Positions 52,072 through 60,503 of a DNA stretch of 64,000 nt are shown piece after piece (position 1 is the first letter of the stretch; every line of letters begins with the position of its first letter). A model generated the notes under the pieces. It saw only the letters and a program-made list of their open reading frames with translations, was not told the origin of the DNA and did not search any database. The position numbers and the translations under genes were made by a program. Source of the stretch: Candidatus Omnitrophota bacterium (GTDB lineage: Bacteria; Hinthialibacterota; Hinthialibacteria; Hinthialibacterales; Hinthialibacteraceae); assembly GCA_013177805.1 (NCBI GenBank), contig JABLXU010000018.1, positions 1-64,000 of the forward strand, given 5' to 3'.

Positions 52072-52373
52072 GACTCGCGCGGGTTGTGGGAAATGTCGTT
52101 TCCACGTTGAAGCATGAATCGTACGAGGCGCGGTCATTGCTGCTGGTCGAACCGATTCATCCGGGAGGCGAACCAGCCGGTCCGGCAACCGTAGCCGTGG
52201 ACTACGTTGGCGCGGGAACCGGTGAAGTGGTGCTGATGGGCGCCGCGCCAGGGGCCGCGAAACTAGTCTTTGGAATCCCAATCGCCCCGATCAAGGAAAT
52301 GGTCATGGGGATCGTGGACGAAGTCGAACTCCATGGCCAAGTGGTTCTCCGCGCCTCAGAAGAGAACGCCTAA
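52068..52373 (+). CDS. Bacterial microcompartment vertex protein 3 (BMC-P, EutN/CcmL family)
   Basis: The product is 101 aa: [57 protein letters not shown], then PIKEMVMGIVDEVEL. It again has the canonical VGAGTGE turn and a short C-terminal tail. Its start overlaps the second vertex gene by 4 bp. It is the last gene of the GNAT-BMC-P operon; a convergent acetyltransferase gene follows after 78 bp. No hexameric BMC-H or BMC-T shell gene and no encapsulated enzyme is in the window. Confidence 0.94.
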   Translation: MRLARVVGNVVSTLKHESYEARSLLLVEPIHPGGEPAGPATVAVDYVGAGTGEVVLMGAAPGAAKLVFGIPIAPIKEMVMGIVDEVELHGQVVLRASEENA

Positions 52374-52451
52374 CAATATAAACCGAAAAAATAAATCACT
52401 TTCTTCCCGCGTTATGAATTTCCGCGGTATATCCCTGGAAGCCGTCCCGGC

Positions 52452-53573
52452 TCACACATACCCAATCCCATACCACACCAGGGGAACGGGAAACGTCCGG
52501 TTTAGTACCTCATATAATTTCGAGTCTTTTGATACTTTGGAGGCCAGGAAATCCTCTCCCGCCCGGCCGAAGAATAGCAAGGCCAGTTCTCCGCCATGGG
52601 CCAGTTCGATTTTCTCGCTACCCAAAGCGATTTCCATGCGTTGATCTTCCGCCTCGATCTGTAGTTTCTCCAGGCAGGTTTCTCCGATCCGTTCGGCCAG
52701 GAAAGGGCGCGCCCGTTCCAGGAACCGGCGGGCGTGAATGACCAGCACCGTTCCGTCAAACCGGCGGTATTCTTGAATCCGGGAATGCCAGGCCAGCGGG
52801 AGCAGACTCATCGCAGAAGGAATATAAGTCAAGGAATTCACGCCATACCGTTCCATCCACCATGCCGCCGCGTGTTCCAAGGCTGCCGGATGCCCCGCCC
52901 AATCCAAAAGCATCAGGATGTCCGCGCGGTGATGGACGATGCCACAACCAACCGGGTTCCTTTCGTCCCGCACCATCCACCAATCTGTGGGTTTATCCAT
53001 CACCCATTTTGACTGAAACAACGCTTCCAAGTCTTCCCGGGGAAGCAAGTATCGGGTGGGCAAGGTGGCCCACAAGGCCGTCATATCCGGGAGATCGGAC
53101 ACTCGCATTTCGGCCACTGCAAGCCGGTTCGATAATTGGGCCTCACCGGTTCCGATCTGAACCACGGGATAGCAGCCGCAATCCACCGCGTGCATGCGCC
53201 GGTATACACCCAAGTCGCCCGAAATCAGCATGATATCCGCACCCTGGGCGACGCTGCGCTTGACCGCGTCTTCCATCAGAATGGAGGCAAATCCCTGGCC
53301 CCGGGCCTCCGGATGGGTGGCCACCGCCCCGATACCCGCTACCCACGTGGGGATTCCCCCCAGCACCACCGGACGGACAGAAACCGCCACGTGAGAGACA
53401 ATTTTACCGTGTTGTTTGATCACCCGGATGTTTTCGAGGTTGTTCATCCCCACATGCCGGGCATATTCGCGGCCCATATCTCCCCCCTGGGGGCGAAAGA
53501 CCTGATTCAACAAAGCGATCAGCTCAGGCAATTCTGGCGCGGTGATGGAGACGGGACCTTCGTAGTCAGGCAT
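52452..53573 (-). CDS. Eis-like acetyltransferase: two GNAT-type domains plus SCP2-like C-terminus
   Basis: The product is 373 aa from ATG 53573. The N-terminal GNAT domain holds IPTWVAGIGAVATHPEARGQGFASILMEDAVKRS, with the acetyl-CoA loop ARGQGFA. A second, more diverged GNAT-like domain follows (WWMVRDERNPVGCGIVHHR, AWWMERYGVNSLTYI), then a sterol-carrier-like domain (DQRMEIALGSEKIELAHGGELALLFFGRAG). This three-part layout is that of Eis-family acetyltransferases, which modify amines on small molecules or proteins. The substrate is unknown. AAGAAGG precedes the chosen start; an open extension to 53687 is basic and unlike the family. It is convergent with the BMC-P operon. Confidence 0.85.
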   Translation of the reverse strand: MPDYEGPVSITAPELPELIALLNQVFRPQGGDMGREYARHVGMNNLENIRVIKQHGKIVSHVAVSVRPVVLGGIPTWVAGIGAVATHPEARGQGFASILMEDAVKRSVAQGADIMLISGDLGVYRRMHAVDCGCYPVVQIGTGEAQLSNRLAVAEMRVSDLPDMTALWATLPTRYLLPREDLEALFQSKWVMDKPTDWWMVRDERNPVGCGIVHHRADILMLLDWAGHPAALEHAAAWWMERYGVNSLTYIPSAMSLLPLAWHSRIQEYRRFDGTVLVIHARRFLERARPFLAERIGETCLEKLQIEAEDQRMEIALGSEKIELAHGGELALLFFGRAGEDFLASKVSKDSKLYEVLNRTFPVPLVWYGIGYV

Positions 53574-53644
53574 AAACGGAACCTTCTTTCTACCGAGGGA
53601 TACAACAATGGATGATTTCTTACAAAATTCTCGAAGAATAAACA

Positions 53645-53680
53645 GAAAAGGGGGCAAGATCCGAAGATCCTGCCCCCGAG
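53645..53680 (-). terminator. Very strong Rho-independent terminator with UUCG tetraloop
   Basis: Read on the minus strand: GGGGGCAGGATC, loop TTCG, GATCTTGCCCCC, then TTTTCTG. The 12-bp stem has one G-U pair. C(UUCG)G is the ultra-stable tetraloop class. It starts about 21 bp after the stop of the secreted surface-protein gene. Confidence 0.93.
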
Positions 53681-53698
53681 ATTCCAAGCTAGACTTTG

Positions 53699-55387
53699 TT
53701 ACAGACCCAGCAGGCCCGCATCAAAGTAAGCGTCCTTGTCATCCACGATCCGTACGGACAGGTCATCCACGTTGGCATCCAGCCCAGCCGCCTGAACGAG
53801 CAAGAAGTTCGTTCCCGCTTGGCCAAGCGTAGCCACCGCGCAGACTTTCGCCCACGAATTGGTTGGGACCGCAGCGCCATCGACGAAGGACTGAGCCGTC
53901 GTCGCCGCACCATCCGTCATGACCAATACGAAGGCCGCGCCCGCGTCGGGTTCGCCGACACGCTGGACCCAGCATTCCGCCACATTGGTACCCTTCACCA
54001 GATTCACCTGGATGAAGGCATTGGCGATCTTGCCTTTGCCCGGAAGCGACATACTGCCCGCTCCCGCGGCCGAGGTGAAGTGGTTCGCCGCACTTGCGGC
54101 CGGAGCCGCAGCGCCCTGGGCCAACAGGTCACTGGACCAACCCGCGATCGAGGTCATGCTGCCATCCACCGGCAGAGCCAAGGCCGCGTTGGGATCAAAC
54201 GCGTAATCCACCACCGGGCCCGCCAACACCACCTTCATGTTGGTCAGCGTGACCGTAGCGGCTGACGAGCTGCCATTCCATACCTGGAAGCATGGATAGA
54301 CGTTGCCCGACATGTTCACGAACGAAATCGACAGGTTCTTCGATACGTTCGCTTCGAGGTTCGTGCCGCTCGGGTTGGTGAACTTTGTGCCAGCGCCCGG
54401 CGCGCCGTCAAACGCGACAAGCGCCAGATTGATGCCCGTATTGTTGGTCGTGTAATCGACCACCAACGACACGGTTTGGCCAGCGGTAACGGCAATCGGC
54501 GTGTTCAGAATGGCGAGGACACCCGATCCCGCATCGGCCGTGACCGTCGCGGCACCGTTCGCCACAGTGAGGTTCGCCTGCGGCGCCGACGCCAGAGCGG
54601 GCATTACCAACCACGCCGCCGCGTCCGTCATGCCCACGGCGATCGCTTGCGCGGCCAGCAGGTTCGCGCTATCCGCGCCGGTAGGAGCGGTCGCGCCCAG
54701 GCTCACGATCCACGCGCCCGTGAAGTTCGAGGCCGCGGCGAGGCTGTAGGAACCATCCGCGTTCAGCGTGGCGGTCAAGCCATTTGCGCTCGCACTGCCA
54801 GCGCCTGTGGCGACAATGCTCCGGGCCACTTGACGCAGACCGGTTTCCGCGTACGTCATCTGGACCGAACCGATGGTCGCGATGAGGGCCGCGGCGCCTG
54901 TCGCGCCACCCGGAGTAACCGGGCCACCGCCTTGCGGCAGATTGGTCAGGGCCGCCGCCGAATTCACGGTCGTTCCTGGCACCAAGGCATTGTAGAAGAT
55001 GTTCCCACCGGCCAAGCCCGGAATCCGGTTGTTGTTGTCAACCGCGGGCTTATTGCCGATCGCGAAGGAACTCACCTGGACAACGCTCTCCACCGTGGCG
55101 GATTCCGCGCCCGAAGTCGCGGTGAATTTCGCCACCGAACGGCCCGGCGTATCGCCGCCAAACACTTGCACCATGCTGCCCGTGACCGTGCCGCCTTCCG
55201 CTGTGTACGTCAAACTGCCTGTCACAGCGTCAAAGAAGTTGGCCAGATCGAAGACGACGGTACCACCCGGAGCCAAACGGATATCCGGGGTGTCATTCGC
55301 CACGACCGTTGCAGCTTGAGCAGGGGCGGCCACCAAGCCTAGAAGCGCTGCCAAGCCTACAATTGTTAGAACCGGCATTTTTCTCAT
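53699..55387 (-). CDS. Secreted Ala/Thr/Gly/Val-rich surface protein, candidate S-layer or major exported protein
   Basis: The product is 562 aa with a classic signal peptide (LTIVGLAALLGLVAAPAQA, cut before ATVV). The mature chain is low in charge, nearly free of Cys and Lys, and very rich in Ala, Thr, Gly, Val and Asn, with alternating short beta-type segments; no catalytic motif is seen. It ends without an anchor helix or PEP-CTERM-like tail. The composition, a purine-rich AAGGGGGG ribosome site, a long AT-rich leader with a hairpin, and the UUCG terminator all suggest high expression, as for an S-layer or abundant coat protein. No SLH or other anchoring domain was recognised. A second ATG (55378) is also possible. 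Confidence 0.8.
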   Translation of the reverse strand: MRKMPVLTIVGLAALLGLVAAPAQAATVVANDTPDIRLAPGGTVVFDLANFFDAVTGSLTYTAEGGTVTGSMVQVFGGDTPGRSVAKFTATSGAESATVESVVQVSSFAIGNKPAVDNNNRIPGLAGGNIFYNALVPGTTVNSAAALTNLPQGGGPVTPGGATGAAALIATIGSVQMTYAETGLRQVARSIVATGAGSASANGLTATLNADGSYSLAAASNFTGAWIVSLGATAPTGADSANLLAAQAIAVGMTDAAAWLVMPALASAPQANLTVANGAATVTADAGSGVLAILNTPIAVTAGQTVSLVVDYTTNNTGINLALVAFDGAPGAGTKFTNPSGTNLEANVSKNLSISFVNMSGNVYPCFQVWNGSSSAATVTLTNMKVVLAGPVVDYAFDPNAALALPVDGSMTSIAGWSSDLLAQGAAAPAASAANHFTSAAGAGSMSLPGKGKIANAFIQVNLVKGTNVAECWVQRVGEPDAGAAFVLVMTDGAATTAQSFVDGAAVPTNSWAKVCAVATLGQAGTNFLLVQAAGLDANVDDLSVRIVDDKDAYFDAGLLGL

Positions 55388-55666
55388 TCGGTATTTCCCC
55401 CCTTTCTAGGGTTTTGATTTTTTTTATGGTGAAAATCACCATTTTCTAGAGGAGCAAATGAGTCAAATGTCAGTTCTCCCTCCCTTCCACACGCTCAATT
55501 CTCATCATGTGTTCTTTCGTCCACTTTCTCATCGGCTTCGTTCATGCAAAAATTCCCAATCAAACGCTCGAGTCCCTCTCAGGAACAAATCCACTATATA
55601 AAATCTTGAAACTCCTGTCAACCCTATTTCCCATAAATCCATTCGGCCCTTATAGTTTACTATATT
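55388..55666 (-). promoter_or_regulatory. AT-rich leader and promoter region of the surface-protein gene
   Basis: The 279 bp hold the purine-rich ribosome site (AAGGGGGGAAA on the minus strand), a hairpin ATGGTGA-AAA-TCACCAT at about 55425-55441 and TTGACT with AT-rich sequence downstream near 55450-55470. No gene is seen. The hairpin lies in the likely 5' leader and may stabilise the message. Confidence 0.45.
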
Positions 55667-56590
55667 TCATGAATCCAGATCCCGTCTACCCATCCTTCGC
55701 CTCCCGAACAGATACCTCACTCCATAATATACCCCATGAACCACATAGATATTCAAAAAATTCACCAATCCAAGGTACGGGAAACGGCGTAAAAAAGCAA
55801 GGGGACTCTTCAAAATATTCCACTGTGTCAGCCAAAAGCGCCGCAGCCCCCAATTCTTCAGGACAAAGTTCATCCGCAGCCGCTCATGGTAATAATGATA
55901 CGCTACTTCTCCCCGGCGGGTACGGCCGGGTTCTGCGTAATGATGGAGGATCTTCACTTCCGGATTCACGTACAACCCATAGCCCCGTTTGCGCAAGCGT
56001 TCGCATAGGTCGGCGTCTTCGTACAGGTAAAAGAAATACTCATCGAAACCGCCGATTTCCCGCAACGCGGAAGTGCGGAAAATCGAGAAACAAGTGGACA
56101 GGACCGGGGGATCGTCCTTGGGCGCCAGCGAGGCCGCCGGATCGTGGTTGCCCGTCCAGTCCATGCATGGCGACCAGCACCACAACTGCCGTAATTCTTC
56201 ATCCGAATAATAAATTCCGGCCGCTCCCGCCGTCTGGGGATGCGCCTCGAGGTATTGAACCAGAATCGCCAATCCTCCCGGCGTCCGCAATTCGGCGTCG
56301 GAGTCCATAAAGAGGGTGTACGCGCCGGTGGCCACACGTAAACCTTGATTCCGGGCGGCGGCCGCGCCGGCGTTGGCCTGGTTTTCGATCAGAATGATAT
56401 CGGATCGAGAACGCAGCCACTCCCGCGAATCATCCGTGGAGCCATTATCCACCACGATGATCTCCAGGCCATCATAATGTTGATCCAACAGGGACTGAAT
56501 GGCTTTTTCCAAGTAGGCACGGCGGTTCCAACTGACCAGGATGGCGGAAAGGCGGGGAAGAGGCATCGTGATGGCAATTCCTTCATTCAT
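55667..56590 (-). CDS. Family 2 glycosyltransferase
   Basis: The product is 307 aa. It is a GT-A fold transferase of the rhamnosyltransferase-like type: LSAILVSWNRRAYLEKAIQSLLDQ, IIVVDNGSTDDSREWL, NAGAAAARNQGL, the metal-binding DSD in LFMDSDAEL, then FDEYFFYLYEDADLCERLRKRGYGLYV and a C-terminal hydrophobic tail. It should transfer a sugar from a nucleotide donor to a cell-surface glycan or protein. The start at 56590 overlaps the stop of the upstream radical SAM gene by 4 bp, so the two are coupled. The gene sits beside the candidate surface-layer protein, which could be its acceptor, but this is only an inference. Confidence 0.9.
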   Translation of the reverse strand: MNEGIAITMPLPRLSAILVSWNRRAYLEKAIQSLLDQHYDGLEIIVVDNGSTDDSREWLRSRSDIILIENQANAGAAAARNQGLRVATGAYTLFMDSDAELRTPGGLAILVQYLEAHPQTAGAAGIYYSDEELRQLWCWSPCMDWTGNHDPAASLAPKDDPPVLSTCFSIFRTSALREIGGFDEYFFYLYEDADLCERLRKRGYGLYVNPEVKILHHYAEPGRTRRGEVAYHYYHERLRMNFVLKNWGLRRFWLTQWNILKSPLAFLRRFPYLGLVNFLNIYVVHGVYYGVRYLFGRRRMGRRDLDS

Positions 56591-57720
56591 GAAGCCGCTT
56601 GGGTGGAAGCCGGATGGCGGGCCTGCTGTTCTTCCCATTCTTGAAGACTGGTCAGGACAAAACAACTGTGGGCGCAGGAACAGCATTGAATTTGTTTCCG
56701 CCGGGTTTGTGCCGCCGGGGAGGTCCATAGACGCGGCAAATCGAAATCAAAATCCGCAAGCCGGGCGAACGGGGTAGTGAATTCGCAAGCCGCCACCGAT
56801 CCGTCGCTGTACACTACAGCCGCCGTGCGGCCGGCGGACAGGCAATAAAACGGCGCGGGCCGGCCGAGATAGAGTCCGACCTGCACTTCCAATTGGCGCA
56901 CGCATTGGTTAAACCGCGAACCTTCGCGTTCATTCACCCGCCGGATTCGTTCCAGAATTGATTCCAGTTCTTCCCGGGGCGGAAGGTCGCATTCGCGGGG
57001 ATCTTCCTCCTGACGGATGGCATGGGGGATGTTCCACGTGGAAAAGCTGGCGCCGCGTACCAGGTCGTAGGTGTGCTCCACGCCGGTCTCGTCCCACAAA
57101 ATGCGGGCTAACTCTTCGATTTCGTGGTAGTTATTCTTGTTGATGTTGGTGAGAACCACCACCCGGAAAAAGGGATGTCCGCGCATCAACTCGACGAGCC
57201 GTTCCAGGTTGCGCAGAATCTTGGTGAAACTCCCCGGCAGGCGGCGGACGCGGTCGTGGGTTTCCGCCAGGCCGTCGAGGCTGACCTGATACGTCAAATA
57301 ATGCTGATAGTGAAGGGCGAGATCGCGAGTAACAAGGTCTTCCATGCGATCCATCAACAGGCCATTGGTGTTGATTTGCACGTGATGAGTCTGGTTGTCA
57401 CGGAAAAATGCCTCCACAATCCCCGCCAGGTCGCCGCGCAGAAACGGTTCGCCGCCGGTTATGGCCACGGTGCGCAGAGGCCATGATGTCCGGGCCAAGG
57501 TCTGGAGTTCTTCGAGCGTCATCTCTTGGCCGGGATTGTCGATTCGCTGCCAGAACATGCAATGATCGCAGCGCATATTGCAGCGGTCGGTCACAAACAA
57601 AATCAGATCCTTCACCCGCGGTTCCGGATACGTCCCGCGGGGATCCGCCGGGGAAGGATGGAACCATTGCATCAATTTAGGGAGTCGAATCGCCATGCGG
57701 CCACCTTGTTCAGAAGCCAT
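56587..57720 (-). CDS. Radical SAM protein with SPASM-like C-terminal cysteines
   Basis: The product is 377 aa. The radical SAM motif CNMRCDHC gives Cys47, Cys51 and Cys54, followed by VAITGGEPFLR (SAM-binding GGE) and YQVSLDGLAETHDRVR. Cysteines FNQCVRQLE, FYCLSAG, VAACEF and the cluster QCCSCAHSC near the C-terminus form a SPASM/twitch-like region for extra iron-sulfur clusters. Such enzymes mature peptides or act in glycan-associated chemistry; no precursor peptide was identified. It is translationally coupled to a family 2 glycosyltransferase. ATG 57696 is an alternative start with AAGGTGG. Confidence 0.88.
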   Translation of the reverse strand: MASEQGGRMAIRLPKLMQWFHPSPADPRGTYPEPRVKDLILFVTDRCNMRCDHCMFWQRIDNPGQEMTLEELQTLARTSWPLRTVAITGGEPFLRGDLAGIVEAFFRDNQTHHVQINTNGLLMDRMEDLVTRDLALHYQHYLTYQVSLDGLAETHDRVRRLPGSFTKILRNLERLVELMRGHPFFRVVVLTNINKNNYHEIEELARILWDETGVEHTYDLVRGASFSTWNIPHAIRQEEDPRECDLPPREELESILERIRRVNEREGSRFNQCVRQLEVQVGLYLGRPAPFYCLSAGRTAAVVYSDGSVAACEFTTPFARLADFDFDLPRLWTSPAAQTRRKQIQCCSCAHSCFVLTSLQEWEEQQARHPASTQAAS

Positions 57721-57901
57721 GCCAGAAACCTTGCCTAAACCGGCAGCTTTCCTTCATGATAAACGGCCGGTCCGGCATGGAATCCCTGTTTCCCGGCCGC
57801 GTGTCATGGCAGAATGAGTCTTCGTCCCGCGCGCGCCAATGCCTGTTCACGCTTGCCTGTTCACGCAGCGCCCATGGACGACGTTATCATAGCAGAGCCG
57901 T

Positions 57902-60391
57902 ATGTCCAGGCAACTGTATAATCTTCCGGCCAACGCTCCGCTGCCGCCGCTTCCCCGCCCCATGGTCCAATTGAGCCTGGCGTTGATGGGGGGAATCATC
58001 TACGCGCGGTATTTCCCCCTTTCCCTTCCGTTTACCCTTATTCTGATGCTGGCCCTGGTGCTGATGTGGATTACTACCTTCCGCAAGGGGCTTATGGGGC
58101 CCCGCAAAGCGGTTCACTGGGCGATGGCCCTGATCCTCACTGGCTTGTTGGGAGCCGTGCGCATGGAGATCCAGCGGCTCTCGTGGCGCGCTTTATCCCT
58201 GGAAGTTGAAGCACTAAATCAATCGGGAATCTGCACCATCGCGGGAACTGTTGAGGAGGTCCATGTTTACGAGACGGAGAAAGCGGCCGTCATTCTCACC
58301 GCCGTGCGGCTGGGACAACAGCAACAGGAACGCTTGTTCCCGGGAAAGTTGGAAATTACCGGTCCAGCCGCTTCTCTTGCTCAGTTCCGCCCCGGTGACG
58401 GTTTGCGCACCGAGGGAACTCTCTATCCGGTCCCCGGTCCCCGGATACCGGGATTTCTCAATACGCGGCAAAGCCGGTATTCGCTGGAAATCTTCGCCAC
58501 TGTGCCGGTCCGCCAGGAAACGCCGCTGGTTCGAAACACGCCGGCCCATTGGAGTCCCGCGCGGGGGTTTGCCTATTCCGCCATGGACGCGATCCAGAAA
58601 CAACTGGACACCCGGACCGTGCCCGCCCGGGATGAAATCGGCAGTCTGCTCGGTTCGATTTGTTTCGGTCTGCGTTCCGGCATGCCGGAGGGCCTGCGGG
58701 ACGCGCTGTCCGGCTCAGGATTGGCCCACGTCACTTCCATCAGCGGCCTGCACGTGAGCCTGGTGCTGTTTGGTTTGGGATACGGATTGAAACAAATCGG
58801 ATTCAAGCGCCGGCACGCCGCGCTGATCACGGTATGCTTTTCGTTTTTTTACATCCTGCTGGTGGGAGCGCGAATCCCTACCTTGCGGGCGGCGCTGATG
58901 GCGTTTGTCTTTCTGGGTGGATACTTCACCGAACGGCGCATCGACTCGCTCAATTCGCTCGCGCTGGCCGCTTTTCTGTTGTTGCTTGTGTACCCGGTGG
59001 AGCTGTTCCTCCCCACATTTCAACTCTCCTTCACGGCGGTTCTGATTTTGATCCTGATCCATCCCTACGGACAGATCCTGGGACAAAAGATCCGGTTCCG
59101 GCCTTTGGCCTGGCTGCTGCAAGGATTTCTAGCGTCGGCCGCGGTCAGCCTTGGCATGGCCCCTCTCACCATCGCTTATTTTCAAGCCTGGAGTTGGGGA
59201 GCGATCCCGGGCAACTTGGCGGCCATTCCCATCACCAATGTACTCATGCCGGTCACTTATTTATGGGCGCTATCGCTGGCGCTGCCGGTTCCGCCGCTTT
59301 CGCGGATTCTGGAAAGCCTGTCGGTTCACCTAAGCGAAGGATTACGCCAGACCATATTTTTCTGCTCCAATCCCGATCTTTTCCAATGGGAAATCGCCTT
59401 CGCCAGCCCAGTGATGCCCGCCGCCTTGTTTTTTTCGATCCTTCTCCTGGCCCGTCCGGGATTGCTTTTGTTTTACGCGCGATCGATTCCTTTCCGCTCC
59501 GCCCATGCGGCGTTGGCCTTGCTGGGGGCCGTGTTTTGGTCGCTGCCGTTCACGCAAATCGATCCTCCCTTGCGGATCGATTTTCTCAGCTTGGGGCAGG
59601 GGGATTGTAGCGTGATCCAAACTCCCCGCGGCCGGGTGATCCTGATCGACGGCGGCGCGCCGGAACGGTCGCGCGTAGATTCCACCACGCCCGCCCTGGT
59701 TGACTTTCTAGCATCGCAAGGGATCTCCGCCATCGATCTCATGATCTTGAGCCACCCTGAAGACGACCACATCGGCGAATTGGGCGCGGTGGCAGAACGC
59801 TATCCGGCCGCGGGTCTCCTGGAGGGAACCCGGAATCAGGATTCGGACTCATACCGGCGCTTAGTGGAGATCATCGAACAGCGGCAAATTCCCCGCCTTA
59901 CGGCGCGGAAGGGAACCCGGATTGACATCGAACCGAACCTTTCCGCCTGGGTGCTTTCGCCGGATTCAGATACCTTGCTGCGGGAGAAGGACGTCAACGA
60001 TCAATCGATCGTGCTGATCTTGCGCTACCAATCATTGAACTTGTTGTTTACCGGTGATATTTCGGAATCCATCGAACAACGTTTATGCGCCGCCTATGAT
60101 AACTGGGATGTGGAGGTCCTGAAGGTTCCCCACCATGGCAGCCGTTTCTCCACCAGTACCCTTTTCTTGTCCGAAGTCCGTCCGGAATTCGCCGTCATCC
60201 AAGTGGGCCGCAACCGGTACGGCCATCCTCACCTGGACACCCTGAACCGCTTGCGCAATGCCGGAGCCACCGTGTTGCGCACCGATTTGGAAGGTACGGT
60301 GACCCTCATCTCCCGGGGAAGCGGATTTCAAATCCACACCTCCGCGAGCAACCGGGTATATCAATACCGGCCGGAGCGGGGGGGAGATTGA
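57902..60391 (+). CDS. comEC: ComEC/Rec2 DNA-uptake channel with metallo-beta-lactamase-like domain
   Basis: The product is 829 aa. It has the full ComEC order: N-terminal membrane helices, a beta domain (GICTIAGTVEEVHVYE, LEITGPAAS), the competence region with HVTSISGLHVSLVLFGLGYGL and a dozen helices, then a C-terminal metallo-beta-lactamase-like domain (IDFLSLGQGDCSVIQTPRGRVILIDGG, ILSHPEDDHIGELGAV, LLFTGDISE, LKVPHHGSRFSTS). ComEC carries single-stranded DNA across the inner membrane in transformation; the C-terminal domain is thought to degrade the other strand. The HxxDDH-type motif is present. The gene stands alone and is divergent from the radical SAM gene. No ComEA or ComF is nearby. 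Confidence 0.93.
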   Translation: MSRQLYNLPANAPLPPLPRPMVQLSLALMGGIIYARYFPLSLPFTLILMLALVLMWITTFRKGLMGPRKAVHWAMALILTGLLGAVRMEIQRLSWRALSLEVEALNQSGICTIAGTVEEVHVYETEKAAVILTAVRLGQQQQERLFPGKLEITGPAASLAQFRPGDGLRTEGTLYPVPGPRIPGFLNTRQSRYSLEIFATVPVRQETPLVRNTPAHWSPARGFAYSAMDAIQKQLDTRTVPARDEIGSLLGSICFGLRSGMPEGLRDALSGSGLAHVTSISGLHVSLVLFGLGYGLKQIGFKRRHAALITVCFSFFYILLVGARIPTLRAALMAFVFLGGYFTERRIDSLNSLALAAFLLLLVYPVELFLPTFQLSFTAVLILILIHPYGQILGQKIRFRPLAWLLQGFLASAAVSLGMAPLTIAYFQAWSWGAIPGNLAAIPITNVLMPVTYLWALSLALPVPPLSRILESLSVHLSEGLRQTIFFCSNPDLFQWEIAFASPVMPAALFFSILLLARPGLLLFYARSIPFRSAHAALALLGAVFWSLPFTQIDPPLRIDFLSLGQGDCSVIQTPRGRVILIDGGAPERSRVDSTTPALVDFLASQGISAIDLMILSHPEDDHIGELGAVAERYPAAGLLEGTRNQDSDSYRRLVEIIEQRQIPRLTARKGTRIDIEPNLSAWVLSPDSDTLLREKDVNDQSIVLILRYQSLNLLFTGDISESIEQRLCAAYDNWDVEVLKVPHHGSRFSTSTLFLSEVRPEFAVIQVGRNRYGHPHLDTLNRLRNAGATVLRTDLEGTVTLISRGSGFQIHTSASNRVYQYRPERGGD

Positions 60392-60503
60392 GAGAGGTAT
60401 GGACAGCCAAAATTGGAACCGCTGCAGGCGTTGAACAAGCTTGCCGCTCCCTCCCCAACCCGATTGCCTTATGCCTTTATGGCAGAACGCGTTTTCCCCA
60501 GGC

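Noticed and set aside
55507-56310. 267-codon plus-strand open frame opposite the glycosyltransferase
   Set aside because: It is antisense to a clear GT2 gene and low-complexity in Ser, Arg and Pro, with no ribosome site.
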